Positions 1 to 10,864 of a DNA stretch of 64,000 nucleotides are shown here, in pieces; the first letter of the stretch is position 1; every line of letters starts with the position of its first letter. The notes below the pieces were generated by a model. It saw nothing but the letters and a program-made list of their open reading frames with translations, was not told the origin of the DNA and made no database searches. The stretch covers positions 62,001 through 126,000 of the forward strand of contig CAVRUD010000011.1 in assembly GCA_963724285.1 (NCBI GenBank). Direction: 5' to 3'. Source of the stretch: CAVRUD01 sp963724285. GTDB taxonomy: Bacteria; Chloroflexota; Chloroflexia; Thermomicrobiales; UBA6265. Made by a program: the position numbers and the translations under genes.

Positions 1-576
1 GTAGTCCTCGGCGTGAAAGACGGACGGGAAACCGGTCGGAAGGGCGAGCTCCAGCGCGCGCATGATCTCGTCATGGTGGCGGATGCAGAGGCCGTCGAAT
101 TCTTCCTCGCGGCCAGGCGGGATCTCCTGGAGGAAGGCCTTGAAGGCGAGGGCGCCTTCGTCGATGGCGGACTGGATGTTGGCGGGGTCGAGCGTGGCCG
201 AGGAGGTGTAGAAGCCGACATCGACGTAGGCGTCGCGCTCGGCGTGGGCGCGGCGGGCAGCGAGGGTAGCGCCGTCGCGGGTGGGAGGCTTCGAGATCGG
301 CATTTCGAGAACGGTGGTGACGCCGCCAGCGGCGGCGGCACGGGTGCCGCTGCCGAAATCCTCACGTTCGGGGTTGGCGGGGGCGCGGCAGTGGTAGTGT
401 GAGTCGATGACGCCGGGGAGGACGTAGAGGCCGGCCGCGTCGATCGTCTTCGTCGCCTCGGGGAGCGAGCCGGGAGCGGCAAGGAGCGCAACTTTGTCGC
501 CGGAAATACCGACATCGAGCCGCGATTGCCCGTCCGCGGTGACGACCAACCCGTTGACGATTGCCTGGTCGAGCAT
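1..576 (-). CDS. Allantoinase/dihydroorotase-family cyclic amidohydrolase (3' end outside window)
   Basis: The N-terminal 192 residues of a metal-dependent cyclic amidohydrolase are visible; the gene runs off the left edge. The ATG is at 576-574. Seen: the metal motif DSHYHC (D-x-H-x-H type) near residue 63, the segment LAFKAF whose Lys fits the carbamylated metal-bridging lysine, and a later FHAED with the next expected His ligand. Family members hydrolyse ring amide bonds (allantoin, dihydroorotate, hydantoins). The operon context (aminotransferases, Ldh_2 and hydroxyacid dehydrogenases, no pyrimidine genes) favours an allantoinase or hydantoinase-like catabolic role over pyrimidine synthesis. 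It is the last visible gene of the leftward operon. The exact substrate cannot be fixed. Confidence 0.8.
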   Translation of the reverse strand, partial: MLDQAIVNGLVVTADGQSRLDVGISGDKVALLAAPGSLPEATKTIDAAGLYVLPGVIDSHYHCRAPANPEREDFGSGTRAAAAGGVTTVLEMPISKPPTRDGATLAARRAHAERDAYVDVGFYTSSATLDPANIQSAIDEGALAFKAFLQEIPPGREEEFDGLCIRHHDEIMRALELALPTGFPSVFHAEDY

Positions 577-661
577 GGGGATCCTTTCTGAGACGGGAAG
601 ACGGCGAGACGGGAAGACGAGAAGAACTGACGGCTGATGGATGATGGTTGATGGCTCGCTG

Positions 662-1685
662 CTAGGTGATGAGGTTGCGGGGTTGGTCGCCGCGGATGAA
701 TGTGACGACGTTGTCGAGGACGTCGCGCATCTGCTTCTCGCGGGCGCCTCCGGTGCCGCCGCCGATGTGGGGGGTGAGAATGACGTTGCCCGTCTTGGCC
801 AGATCGATCAGCGGGCTGTCGGCGGGGAGGGGTTCGTAGTCGAAGACGTCGAGGCCGGCGCCGGCGATGGTGCCGTTGCGCAGGGCGTCGACCAGGGCGG
901 CCTCGTCAACGACGGGTCCGCGGCAGGTGTTGATCAGGTAGGCGGAGGGCTTCATCAGGCCAAGCTCGCGCGCACCGATCATCCGGTGGGTGGAGTCGCT
1001 GTGGGGAACGTTGACCGAGACGAAATCGGACCGGGCGAGGAGCTCGTCGAGGGAGGTGGATTGGACGCCGAGAGACTCCTCCATGGTGGCGGGGAGTGGC
1101 TCGCGCTTGTAGTAGAGGACATCCATCTCGAAGGCGCGGGCCCGCTTGGCGATCTCGGTGCCGATCTCGCCGAAGCCGACGATGCCGAGGGTCTTGCGGC
1201 GGACCTCCTGGATGCGCTTCAAGCCCCATCCACTGGAAGGCGATCACCCGCTGGCTGGTGAGCTTGGGCTCAATGCCGAGATCCTGGTAGTCGGCGTCAA
1301 CGGTGGCGTGGTGACCGATGACGAGCTCTTTAGAGAGGGCAAGGACGAGGGTCATCGCGAGTTCGGCGACGGCGATGCAGCCGCTGAGGGGCATCAGGGC
1401 GACGGGGACGCCGGCCGCTTTGGCGGCATCGAGGTCGATCCGGTCGGCTCGGCCGCCGTATTTCTGGACGAGCTTGGCGTTGGGGGCGGCGGCGATAACG
1501 GCAGCGTCGACCGGCTGGGAGCGGGTGACGATCACATCGGCGCTCGCAAGCAGGTCGGGGGATGCGACGGTGTCGCGGTTCGGGGGCGACGAAGCTCAAA
1601 CCCCTCGCCGGGGAGGAGGCCGCGGTAGAAGTCGAGGTCGGTCGTCGGAGGTCGGGTCGAGCATCACGATACGGGTGGTGGTCAT
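662..1685 (-). CDS. D-isomer 2-hydroxyacid dehydrogenase (phosphoglycerate dehydrogenase-like), frameshifted
   Basis: NAD-dependent 2-hydroxyacid dehydrogenase. The nucleotide-binding motif GIVGFGEIG (GxGxxG) and the catalytic set are present: Arg in NTCRGPVVDE, Glu in FDYEPL and His in TPHIGG. The chain has to be assembled from several frames. It starts MTTTRIVMLD at 1685, and the frame breaks near 1645, near 1585 (a five-G run) and near 1220. The start overlaps the upstream Ldh_2 stop as ATGA, so the two are translationally coupled. About 340 residues when rejoined, normal for the family. The breaks look like indel errors because the protein is conserved on both sides of each. It probably oxidises or reduces a 2-keto/2-hydroxy acid made by the operon. 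Confidence 0.8.
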
Positions 1686-2759
1686 GCGGTGGCTCCCCTC
1701 TGTGTGATTCGGTCGAGGGTGAACGGGACGTTCACCCGCGCGGCGAGGTCGCGAAGGGTGGTGATGGTTTCGTCGTCGAGGTCGATGCCGTTGGCGGTCC
1801 GTTCGGTCTGCGCGGCGGTGCTCCAGTTCGCCGGGGAGGAGGATCTCGGTGAAGCCCGGGGCGAGGGCGGAGGCGCTGAGTTCGCCGCAGAAGGCGTCCA
1901 TGCGCTCAAGGTAGGTCTCGAATGGGCATGAACCGGGAGATGTCGATGGCGATCAGGGTGTGGCCGACGTCGTGGTTTGCAGGGTCTTTGTAGGGGGTGA
2001 GACCGAACGCGGCGCCCATCAGAACGCCGGTGAGGACGTCGGTCATGATCGAGAGGCCGGTGCCCTTGAACGCGCCCATCGGCACGAGGGGGCCCTCCAT
2101 CGCCAGGGCCGGGTCGTCGGTGAGGTTTCCGTCCTTGTCGTAGGCCCAGTCGGTCGGGATCTTCTTCCCTTCGCGCTGGTACCAGCGGACCATCCCCTTT
2201 CCGCTCATCGAGAGGGCCATGTCGAGCACGAGGGGGAAGCCAAGGTTCGTCGGGGCGGCGATGCCCCAGGGGTTGGTGCCGATCGTCGGAGTGATTCCGC
2301 CCCAGGGCGCCATCTCCGGACCGGCGTTGGTCATGCAGATGCCGATCATGTTCTGGGCGGCGGCCCGCATGGCGTGGAAGGCGGTGATGCCGAGGTGGTT
2401 GGAGTGGCGTACGCCGACGAGGCCGACGCCGACCTCTCTGGCTTTCGCGATGGCGAGGTCCATCGCCCGGGCGGCGATGACCTGGCCGAAACCTTTGTGG
2501 CCATCAACTAGTGCGACAGCCGCGGTTTCGGTCAGGATCTCGAAGGGGGCGTTGGGGACGATGCCGCCGTTCTCCAGCATGGCGCAGTAGCGGGCGATGC
2601 CGCGCATGCCCTGGCCCTGGCCGGGGTGGCCGCGGAGTTGGCCCTGGAGCCGGGCTTCAGCCTGGAGCGCGGCTTCCTCTGGCGTGGCGCCGAAGGCGAG
2701 GAGGATGGCCTCTGCCTGGGCGCGAGTGCTTCGGGAGAGACGCGAACGGTGCGGATCAT
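1682..2759 (-). CDS. Ldh_2 family NAD(P)-dependent oxidoreductase (ureidoglycolate/malate dehydrogenase-like), frameshifted
   Basis: Member of the malate/L-lactate dehydrogenase 2 family, which includes ureidoglycolate dehydrogenase. Seen: the RHSNHLG catalytic-His region, the nucleotide-binding TNPWGIAAP segment, and the FKGTGLS and GELE regions typical of the family's C-terminal half. ATG at 2759 gives MIRTVRVSPEAL, after which the frame shifts near 2715, and again near 1915 and 1815. The C-terminus ends in ITQRGATA with TGA overlapping the next gene's ATG. Next to an allantoinase-like gene, a ureidoglycolate dehydrogenase role is attractive but unproven; 2-keto acid reduction is equally possible. 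Confidence 0.8.
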
Positions 2760-2828
2760 TGGAGTTGACTCGGGGCTGCAAGCGGAGTTGAGACGGATTG
2801 GGGCATCGGGACGCCTCAGTGCGGCTTC

Positions 2829-2851
2829 GCCCGGGGCTAGAGACCCCGGGC
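2829..2851. repeat. REP-like palindrome between operon genes
   Basis: Eight-base perfect arms GCCCGGGG / CCCCGGGC around a 7-nt loop, followed by a second GC-rich element (AGCCGG-rich, 2865-2882). It sits in the 120-bp gap between the aminotransferase ending at 2879 and the Ldh_2 gene. It resembles the other CCCGGG-cored repeats in the window. No T-run follows on either strand, so it is more likely a dispersed repeat than a terminator. Confidence 0.5.
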
Positions 2852-2878
2852 TGAGCCAGATAACCCGGCTAAAGCCGG

Positions 2879-4095
<1,217 letters not shown>

Positions 4096-4099
<4 letters not shown>

Positions 4100-5286
4100 G
4101 GTCGGCGCTCCCCGGTGAGGGCTGCGAGGTCGGAATCGAGGGTAGGGGAGGAGAGGTCGAGGCGTCGGAAGCCGGCCGGAGGAGCCCCAGGTGGAAGCCG
4201 GCCGGAGCCGGAGACCCCAGGTTGAAACCTGGGGCTGAACCTACGAAGTCCCTCCGGGACTGAGAACGAGCGCCGTCGCGGACGTCGACGAGGAGCCAGG
4301 GGTAGGCGTCCGGGGTGATGACGGGGAGGCCGGCGGCGGTGAGGATGGCGGTGGCGCGGGCGAGGGTGGTGGCGAAGGTGGAGCGGCGCTCGTCGAGCCA
4401 GGTCGGTCGGGCCGTCGAGGGCGGCGAGGGCGGCGTATTGGGAGACGGCGGTGGTGCAGATCGACATCGCCTGTTTGAGCTCGCGCATCTCCTTCATGCG
4501 GTCGGGCGGCGCGGTGAAGTAGCCGACGCGCCAGCCGTCGAGTCCGTAGCCGGAGGAGAAGGAGCCGATGGTAGACGACGCCGGCGCCGAGTTCCGGGGC
4601 GGAGAAGGTCGCGCTCGGTCGGGTCGTAGAGGGCGGGGACGAGCGAGCGGTCGAGGATGACCGACCGCGCCGCGGTCCGCTGCTCGCGAGACGATCTGAC
4701 GCAGGGTTGCGTCACCGAGCGCAACACCGGTGATCGGGGAAGGCGAGGAGAGCAGGATCACGGCGGGGTCGGCGGTGAAGATGTCGTCGATGTCGGCGAT
4801 GAATCGGTTGTCGGGTGAGGTGGAAATCCGGTGGAGGTCGCCGCCGATGAAGCCGATCATCTCGGCGACGTTGGGTTGGAGGGGCTCCGGCGCCGCGACG
4901 CGATCGCCTTTTCCGATGACCGCCTGGAGGGTGATGTAGAGCGCCTCGGCGCCGCCGTTGGTGACGACGACCGACTCGGCGGTGGCCGGGAAGCCCTGCT
5001 CGGTGGAGATCCGGGCGATCGCCTTGCGCAGATCGACGACGCCCGGTCTCGACGTGTAGTGCGTCTCTCCCCGGGCGAGCGCGTCCTTCGCGGCTTCGCG
5101 GACGTGCTCCGGCGCCAAAGCGGGACGCTGCGGAATCGGTGCTGGCCCGGACGAGACCTCCAGGGCTTCGGCGAGGCGGATGGCACGACCGGCGAGGGCG
5201 CGCCCCATGGGGGTATCGGGACGGAACGGTAGCGTACTCGGCACGGGGTTGATCCTGTTCACTGGTGGACCCGCGTCCGGCGTCAT
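4096..5286 (-). pseudogene. Second class I aminotransferase paralogue: frameshifted, lacks PLP lysine, C-terminus replaced by repeat
   Basis: Starts MTPDAGPPVNR at 5286, overlapping the DUF4438 stop as ATGA. Family signatures are visible: TNGGAEALYI, SSPSPITG, and SFSSGYGLDGWRVGY. At the position of the Schiff-base lysine (usually S-F-S-K) this protein has Ser, read without a frameshift nearby. The frame breaks near 4660-4720 and near 4400. Read in the alternative frame the protein continues to about 4270 (LLVDVRD) and then enters the dispersed palindrome at 4215-4263, losing the usual last ~70 residues. It is either a decayed duplicate or a non-catalytic partner; loss of lysine plus truncation favours decay. 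Confidence 0.6.
4215..4263. repeat. REP family R1, copy a
   Basis: Core is the perfect 20-bp palindrome CCCCAGGTTGAAACCTGGGG (4215-4234), followed by a conserved tail containing CTACGAAGTCCCTCCGGGACT. The same element recurs at 22209-22257 and 35681-35775, and split by the insertion sequence at 15591-15599 / 16743-16830. It lies inside the 3' part of the broken aminotransferase. Confidence 0.8.
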
Positions 5287-6169
5287 TGCCGGGCGGTTCC
5301 GATCTCCAGCAATCCGCTGAGATTGACGCCTTCGACCACCAGGGGATCGATTTCGCCCCCGGGCGCGGTCATGAGCAGCGTCACTCCCGGGCCGTACCCG
5401 GCTTTGATGCTGTCCGTGGACGATACAACGCCGATACCAACGCTGCCTTTGTGGTAGCCGTGACCCCAGGTGGAATTGACGTCCGCCAGGGCAACGATGT
5501 CACCGAGTTTGAGCTTGTCGAGGCCATTCTTCTTGCAGGGCGTTCTCGTCCATCGTCTGGATGCAGATCGCCCCGCCTTCGCTGGCGAGGCCGGCGCCAG
5601 CCCCGATCAGTTCCGGCGGCACGATGGCAGTAACGGGGACGGAGAGCTTGCCGCCGCTCTCTTCCAGATTCAGGCGGTCGAGAAGCATCGGCGAAAGGCT
5701 CTTCAGCGAGATCCCGGGAAGCGAATCGATCGCCATGCCGACGCCCATCGCCCGGACGACGATCTTGTCGCCGAAGGCGAGTTGCTCCAGCACATCCGGC
5801 GCGAAATCGATGATGACGTGCTCGGAGAACCGGCCGCTCTTGCCGGTCACGACGCCGGTCGTGCCCTTGGCATTGCCGGACATGATCACCGCCTCGTTGC
5901 CGACGCAGGCGAAGACATTGAGGGCCTGATTCGCGGCGCCATCCGGCGACTTGATCGCAACACAGGGCTCGATGTTATCGCCGGCCCAGCCGTAGACCGA
6001 GTCGCCGGTGCGAACGTTGTAGACGATGCCGCCGAGGCTGGGGAGTAGCCGCGGACGGCCGTCCCGGTCGATCTGATGCGGGAATCGCTGGAATGCCGGG
6101 GTAGCCCGGCGAGATGACGACGCCCATGACGGACATCTTGATGAGGCGGTCGCGGTTGACGGAAACCAT
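5283..6169 (-). CDS. DUF4438-family protein, copy A (frameshifted)
   Basis: Starts MVSVNRDRLIKMSVMGVV at 6169 and ends in TGA overlapping the next ATG. The core GNAKGTTGVVTGKSG, FAPDVLEQLAFGDKIVVRA and PPELIGAGAG matches what I recall of DUF4438 (Thermotoga TM1086-like), a family without assigned activity. The frame breaks near 6080 and near 5535. The downstream part reads DKLKLGDIVALADVN ... GYGPGVTLLM. It is a tandem paralogue of the next gene upstream. Position inside an uptake/catabolism operon suggests an enzymatic step on the imported substrate; this is inference. Family name is from memory of motifs, not a search. Confidence 0.65.
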
Positions 6170-6221
6170 TGGTCCTCCAGTCGTTAGGCGTGAGAGCAGT
6201 ATGGCGAACGGGGTGGCGATT

Positions 6222-6349
6222 TGTAGGGGCGCATGGCATGCGCCCTCTTGCCGACCGCACGGTCCCGGAGTCGACCCGGCGTGACGGGACCGAGGGCTGA
6301 ATGCGTAGCGCCCCGGTTTGCCGACGGGCGCATGCCATGCGCCCCTACA
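6222..6349. repeat. Inverted repeat pair, TGTAGGGGCGCATG type
   Basis: Left copy 6222-6245 (TGTAGGGGCGCATGGCATGC...) and right copy 6326-6349 are near-perfect reverse complements, ~80 bp apart, and each is itself palindromic at GCATGGCATGC / GCATGCCATGC. The pair fills the gap between the two DUF4438 genes. GTAGGGGCG-cored inverted pairs of this kind behave as small non-autonomous repeats in many genomes. Confidence 0.65.
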
Positions 6350-6378
6350 GGACCACGCGGTTATCGCCCTCTCCCGTC

Positions 6379-7246
6379 TCACGCGAGCTTCGCGTTGCCG
6401 ATCCCCAGATACGGGGCTAAGTTGGCGCTCTTGTCGATGTAGTACTCGATCTTGGTGGTCCGGCAGGAGAGCAGGTCCATCACGCCGGGGCCGTGGCCGA
6501 TCATGTACGAATCGCCGTGGTTGATGATCCCGATTGTGACGGCGCCCTCGCGGTAGCCCCGGTTCTGGGTGTGGTCGTGGTCCTTGACCGCCAGGATGTC
6601 ACCGATGCGTAGGTTGTCCAGGCCGAGCGAGGCCAGGGTCTCCCGGTCGTTGGTCGTCATGTCCTGGTCGACGTAGTCTGCGCCGAGTTCCGCGCCGGAG
6701 CCCATCAAGTAGCCGGGGATCTCGGCCGCGACCGGCACTCGGATGCGGCCGTCGCCCAGTTCTTCGATCCGAAGGGCGTCGAGCAGGTTCGGCCCCATCT
6801 TGCGGACAGAGATATCCGGGTAGTCGAGCAGTTCCAGGCCCATGCCGACCGCTCGGATGAGGACCTGATCGCCGATGCAGATCTTCTCCATATCCTCCGG
6901 CTCGAAGTCGATCAGGATGTGGGCGTGTTCGCCGGTGACGACGCCGCGGGCGCCTTTGGCCTCACCGGAGGTCATCACGGCGGAGTTGCCGATGCAGGCA
7001 AGGTAGTGGAGGGCGTGCTCCGGGTCCATCTTCCTTGTTGCGGATCGAGACGGCCGGCTCGACGTGGTCTGCCGCCCAGCCGTATGCCCGGTCTCCGACC
7101 CGGGCATTGAGGATGACGCCGGCGGTCCCCATAAAGACCTTCGACTCGCCCTGGGCATTCGGTCGATACGGCGATCGTAGGGCGGCCGGCCAGACCTCAC
7201 CCCCGACGGCCATCTCGACCAGTTGATGACGGTTGTCGCGTACCAA
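6379..7246 (-). CDS. DUF4438-family protein, copy B (frameshifted near N-terminus)
   Basis: Best start is TTG at 7246 (MVRDNRHQLVEMAVGGEVW) with AAAGGA 7-8 nt upstream. After RVGDRAYGWAADHVEPAVSIRN the frame breaks near 7035 and continues as EHALHYLACIGNSAVMTSGEAKGARGVV. Shared with copy A: SGEAKGARGVVTGEH / SGNAKGTTGVVTGKS, IGDQVLIRAVGMGLELLDYPD, and a final GPGVMDLL. Copy B keeps MTTNDRETLASLGL where copy A has a divergent stretch. About 285 residues when rejoined. No catalytic motif I recognise. The tandem arrangement suggests a heteromeric complex or two related reactions. Confidence 0.65.
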
Positions 7247-7261
7247 TGTGGGTCCTTTCGG

Positions 7262-7600
7262 TGGTCGCGGCGTTCGGCGTCCGGCGTCCGGCGTCCGGCG
7301 TCCGGCCGTGTCCAATATCGCCAAGCGTGTTCCCCGTCATCCCGAGCTTGTCGAGGGATCTCGATGGAGACGGCGTTCCGATGTCGCCGCCGTCTGCGAG
7401 AGCACGGTGCCGTTTTCTCGGAGGCCGGGGCTTCCTCGGTGCCACGACCCCTTCGAGATCCCTCGACAAGCTCGGGATGACTGGTTGCGCCGTGGCGTCC
7501 GCGTGACGCTCAATCTCCCGGACGCCGGACGCCGGACGCCGGACGCCGGACGCCGGACGCCGGACGCGGACGCCGAACGCGCGACGCCGAGCGCCGAGCG
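7262..7600. repeat. Large imperfect inverted repeat with 7-bp tandem arms
   Basis: The left arm holds about five tandem CGTCCGG units (7268-7302); the right arm holds about six CCGGACG units (7518-7572), the reverse complement. Inside them a second inverted pair is anchored on CGAGCTTGTCGAGGGATCTC (7341-7362) and GAGATCCCTCGACAAGCTCG (7457-7478). No ORF here looks real. The element separates the VOC/SDR/ABC genes from the DUF4438 genes, so read-through between the two halves of the operon is possible but uncertain. Confidence 0.75.
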
Positions 7601-7608
7601 CCGGTCGC

Positions 7609-8078
7609 CTAAATCGTTCGGGGCTTCTTGAAGCGCTCTGGCATTTCGCCTTCTTTGTAGACCTGCATGAATTCGATCTCCATGCCGGGGACGGAATCGC
7701 CTTCCAGGAAGGCGATCCAGCCTTCGGGGTGCTCGTGGACGCCGGTGATCCCACAGGACTTGCACTCTTTCAGGATCGCGCCGGCGGCCAGGGCCATCTC
7801 GACCGACTCATGGACGTCGGTGACGGCCAGGCAGGCGTGGTGGAGCCCTTCGCCGTGTTCGCTCGATGAAGTCGGCGAAGCGGTGGTTTGGCTGCAACGG
7901 ATTGGCAGAGCTGGATCTCGACGTTGCCCATCACAAAATGGGCCTCGCGGGAGCCGCCCTTGAGCAGGTCGCGCGGCTTCGAGTCCATGCCGATGCCGAG
8001 GAACTTCTGGTATTGGGCCAGGGCGGCATCGACGTCCTTGACCGCGATCGCCAGATGCTTGACGTATTCCACACTCAC
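7609..8078 (-). CDS. VOC-superfamily (glyoxalase / methylmalonyl-CoA epimerase-like) protein, frameshifted
   Basis: Starts at GTG 8078 (GTGA overlap with the SDR stop) as VSVEYVKHLAIAVKDVDAAL and ends FKKPRTI before TAG. The two beta-alpha-beta-beta-beta halves of a vicinal-oxygen-chelate fold are visible: HLAIAVKD and, after the break near 7880, HHACLAVTDVHESVEMAL followed by GWIAFLEGDSVPGMEIEFMQ. The metal ligands expected are the His of KHLAI, the Glu of NVEIQL, the His of HHACLAV and the Glu of MEIEFMQ. Length ~155 after repair, like methylmalonyl-CoA epimerases. Probably an epimerase, lyase or glyoxalase acting on an operon intermediate. Confidence 0.72.
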
Positions 8079-8921
8079 GCCGTCGTTCCTCCCGGCGAGC
8101 TTGCGCCCGCCTCTTGTGCGTCCCGTGCGGGCCAGTCCCACCCGTCGCGGTGGACCCGCTCGGTCAATTCCCACGCATTGAATCGCTGGCCGGTGATGCC
8201 GCTGCCGTCCTGCAAGGCAAGGAAGACGAAGGCATCCGCCATGTCGATCGGGTCACGGAATTCGGCCCGGCGTTCCTCCGGCCAGGCCGCGAACTCGGCG
8301 GCAGTGACCGAGGTCGGCTTGATCCGGTAGCCGGGTGAGATCAGGTTCACGCTGATATTGGCGGATTGAAGCTCCATCGCCAGGGAGTAGGAAAAGCCCT
8401 CCAGACCGTACTTGGCGGCGCAGTAGTCGGTCTCATCCACAAACGGACGGATCCCGGCGGCTGACGAGACGTTGATGATTGCCCCGCGACTCGCTTCCAG
8501 CATCGCAGGGAGAAAGGCTCGGCTGAGGCGGACCGGCGCGAGGAGATTGACGGCGATCGTTTCGTCGAACTCGGCGGCGCTCATGGCGGTGAAGGACTTC
8601 ATGCGGAGGAGGGCGGCGTTGTTGACCAGGGCATCGACCCGGCCGAATGTGGCGAGGACCGCGGCGGCAAATTCGTCCAGTTGAGCCGGGTTGCCCAGAT
8701 CGACGGCGTAGGTGGAGACCTTGCCGCCCTCGGCGGCGATCGTCGTGGCGACGCCGTCAAGTTCGTCGGCTTCGAGGGCGGTCGCAATGACCTGGGCGCC
8801 GTGCTGGGCCATCCGTCGGGCGATGCCTTCGCCGAATCCACGGCCGGCGCCGGTGACGACGACGGTCTGACCATCGCAGCTGCTTGAACTCGACCGGTGG
8901 GCTTGTCTGCATGGTGCTCAT
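8075..8921 (-). CDS. Short-chain dehydrogenase/reductase (frameshift near start)
   Basis: Classical SDR. The start at ATG 8921 (MSTMQTSPPVEFKQLR) overlaps the permease stop. A break near 8876 puts the dinucleotide motif TGAGRGFGEG in frame with the rest. Seen further on: NNAA, catalytic Ser in NVSSAAG and YCAAKYG (YxxxK). The C-terminal ~45 residues are longer than usual and polar. NAD(P)-dependent oxidation of an alcohol intermediate is the likely role. Its place directly after the importer genes, with 4-nt overlaps on both sides, marks it as part of the same catabolic operon. Confidence 0.82.
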
Positions 8922-9851
8922 CGGCCACGCAGCCGGGGGTCAAACGCGTCGCGCAGACCGTCGCCCACGAGGTTGATCGCCAGGACCGCGACCGCGATGA
9001 CGATGCCTGGAGAACGTCGTGATCCACCAGGCGGTCTGGAGGCGCGCGCGGCCATCACTGACCAGCACGCCCCACTCGGGGTTCGGCGGTTGGGCGCCGA
9101 GGCCGAGGAAGCTGAGGCCGGCCAGGGAGAGGATGGCGCCGCCGACGCCGATGGTGGCGACGACCAGGACCGGCGCGATCACGTTTGGCAGGATATGACG
9201 GCCCATGATCAGCCAGGGAGGTGTTCCCGTGACGCGGGCCGCATCGACATAGAGAAACTCGCGGGCGGAGAGGACGCTGCCTCGGACGATACGAGCGTAC
9301 TCCGGGATGGAGGCGAGGCCGATCGCGATCATCGCATTCGTGAGGGTCGGTCCGAACGAGAAGATGAAGATCATCGTCAGGAGGATTCCGGGCATCGCCA
9401 TCAGGATGTCCATCAGACGCATCAGGATCATGTCGACCCAGCGGCCATAGAAGCCGGCGATGAGGCCGATGAGGACCCCGCCGAGGACGGCGATGCCGAC
9501 GGCGACGAAGCCGGCGCGGAGCGAGAGGCGACCGCCGTAGAGGACGCGGCTGAACAGGTCGCGGCCGAGCTCGTCGGTGCCGAACAGGTGGTCGCGGCTG
9601 GGGCCCTGGAGGCGCTCGCGGGTCTGGGCGTCGAGGGGGTCATAGGAGGTGAGGAACGGCGCGAAGACGGCGGCGGCGATGAGGAGCATGAGGAGGACAG
9701 CGCCGACAACGGCGATCGGGTTGGCCCGCATCTGCCAAAGGAAGCGGCGACCGCGCGAAGGGCGGGCCCGGATCTCGCCGAGCGCCGCCGCCGGGGTCGC
9801 CGCCGCAAGGCCGATGTTGGTCGCCGATTCGATCCGACTTACGTCGCTCAT
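8918..9851 (-). CDS. ABC transporter permease, DppC/OppC type (frameshift near C-terminus)
   Basis: Inner-membrane subunit of a peptide/nickel/opine-type importer. Starts MSDVSRIES at 9851 (ATGA overlap with the DppB-like gene). The OppC N-terminal anchor is present (RANPIAVVGAVLLMLLIAAA, then FGTDELGRDLFSRVLYGGR), followed by membrane segments and the EAA-like loop (YVDAARVTGTPPWLIMGRHI). A break near 9010 shifts the last ~30 residues; in the other frame they read INLVGDGLRDAFDPRLRGR, the usual family ending. Pairs with the adjacent DppB-like permease. No ATPase gene for this transporter is in the window. Confidence 0.87.
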
Positions 9852-10783
9852 GAGTACCTGATCCGGGGATCGACGAGGCCGTAGAGGAGGTCGACGAGGA
9901 GGTTGACCAGGACGACGACGATGCCGATGAAGAGGACGGTCCCCTGGACGAGGGGGTAGTCGTGCTTTTGGACGGCGCCGACGGCGAGGAAGCCGATGCC
10001 CTGGCGGCCGAAGACGGTTTCGATGATGACGGAGCCGCCGAGGGCGAAGCCGAACTGGATGCCGATGATCGTCAATCACCGGGATGAGGGCGTTGCGGAG
10101 GGCGTGGCCGAAGAGGACGCGGCGCCCGCTCAAGCCCTTTGCGCGGGCGGTGACGATGTAGTCGTTGCGAAGTACCTCCAGCATTGACGCGCGGACGACG
10201 CGGCTGAGGACGGCGATCGGGCGGAGGCCGAGGGCTAGGGCGGGAAGGACGAGATGCTCCCAGCCGCCGGTTCCCGCAACCGGGAACCAGCCCAGCCGAA
10301 GGGCAAAGAAATAGATGAAGAGCAGGCCGACCCAGAAGCTCGGCATTGAGATGAAGAAGAGCGAGACGACGAGGGAGATACGGTCAAAGGCGGAACCCCG
10401 CCAGGCCGCGGCAAAGACGCCAATGAGGAGGCCACCGACGACGCCGATGACCGTGCTGGCGGTGGCGAGTTCGAGCGTTGCGGGGAGCTGCGAGCGGATC
10501 TGATCGAGAACCGGCCGCTTGGTGAAGACGGACGTTCCCATATCGCCCTGGGCGAGATCGCCGAGGTAGCGGCCGTACTGAACGATCAGGGGATCATCCA
10601 GGCCGAGCTGCGGCGGATCTGCTCCTGGTCTTCGGCGGCAGCCGCGAATTCGGTCAGCAGGAGGCTGACCGGGTCTCCCGGCAGAAGCCGCATCATGAAG
10701 AAGACGATGGTGATCAGTCCGAAGATCACGGGGATTGCGGCCGTGATCCGCCCGGCGGCGTACTTGAGCACGGTGATGTCCAT
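9848..10783 (-). CDS. ABC transporter permease, DppB/OppB type (two frameshifts)
   Basis: Starts MDITVLKYAAGRITAAIPV at 10783. DppB signatures: LLPGDPVSLLLTE near the N-terminus, GDMGTSVFTKRPVLDQI, and RSRVVRAS-like EAA region VVRASMLEVLRNDYIVTARAKGLS. Breaks near 10600 and 10075 split it into three frames; the last piece ends NLLVDLLYGLVDPRIRYS. Length ~310 when rejoined. With the DppC-like partner and the binding protein it forms an importer for small peptides or similar solutes. Confidence 0.85.
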
Positions 10784-10864
10784 TGCACGGCGTCTGGCGT
10801 CTGGCGAACGGCGCCTCACCGCCGTTTCCGATTGCCGAGAGGTGCCGAGACTGCTCGAATGTCC

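Noticed and set aside
7262..7600. CRISPR-like array from the CGTCCGG / CCGGACG tandem units
   Set aside because: Units are 7 bp without spacers, and the two blocks are inverted relative to each other; no cas genes nearby.
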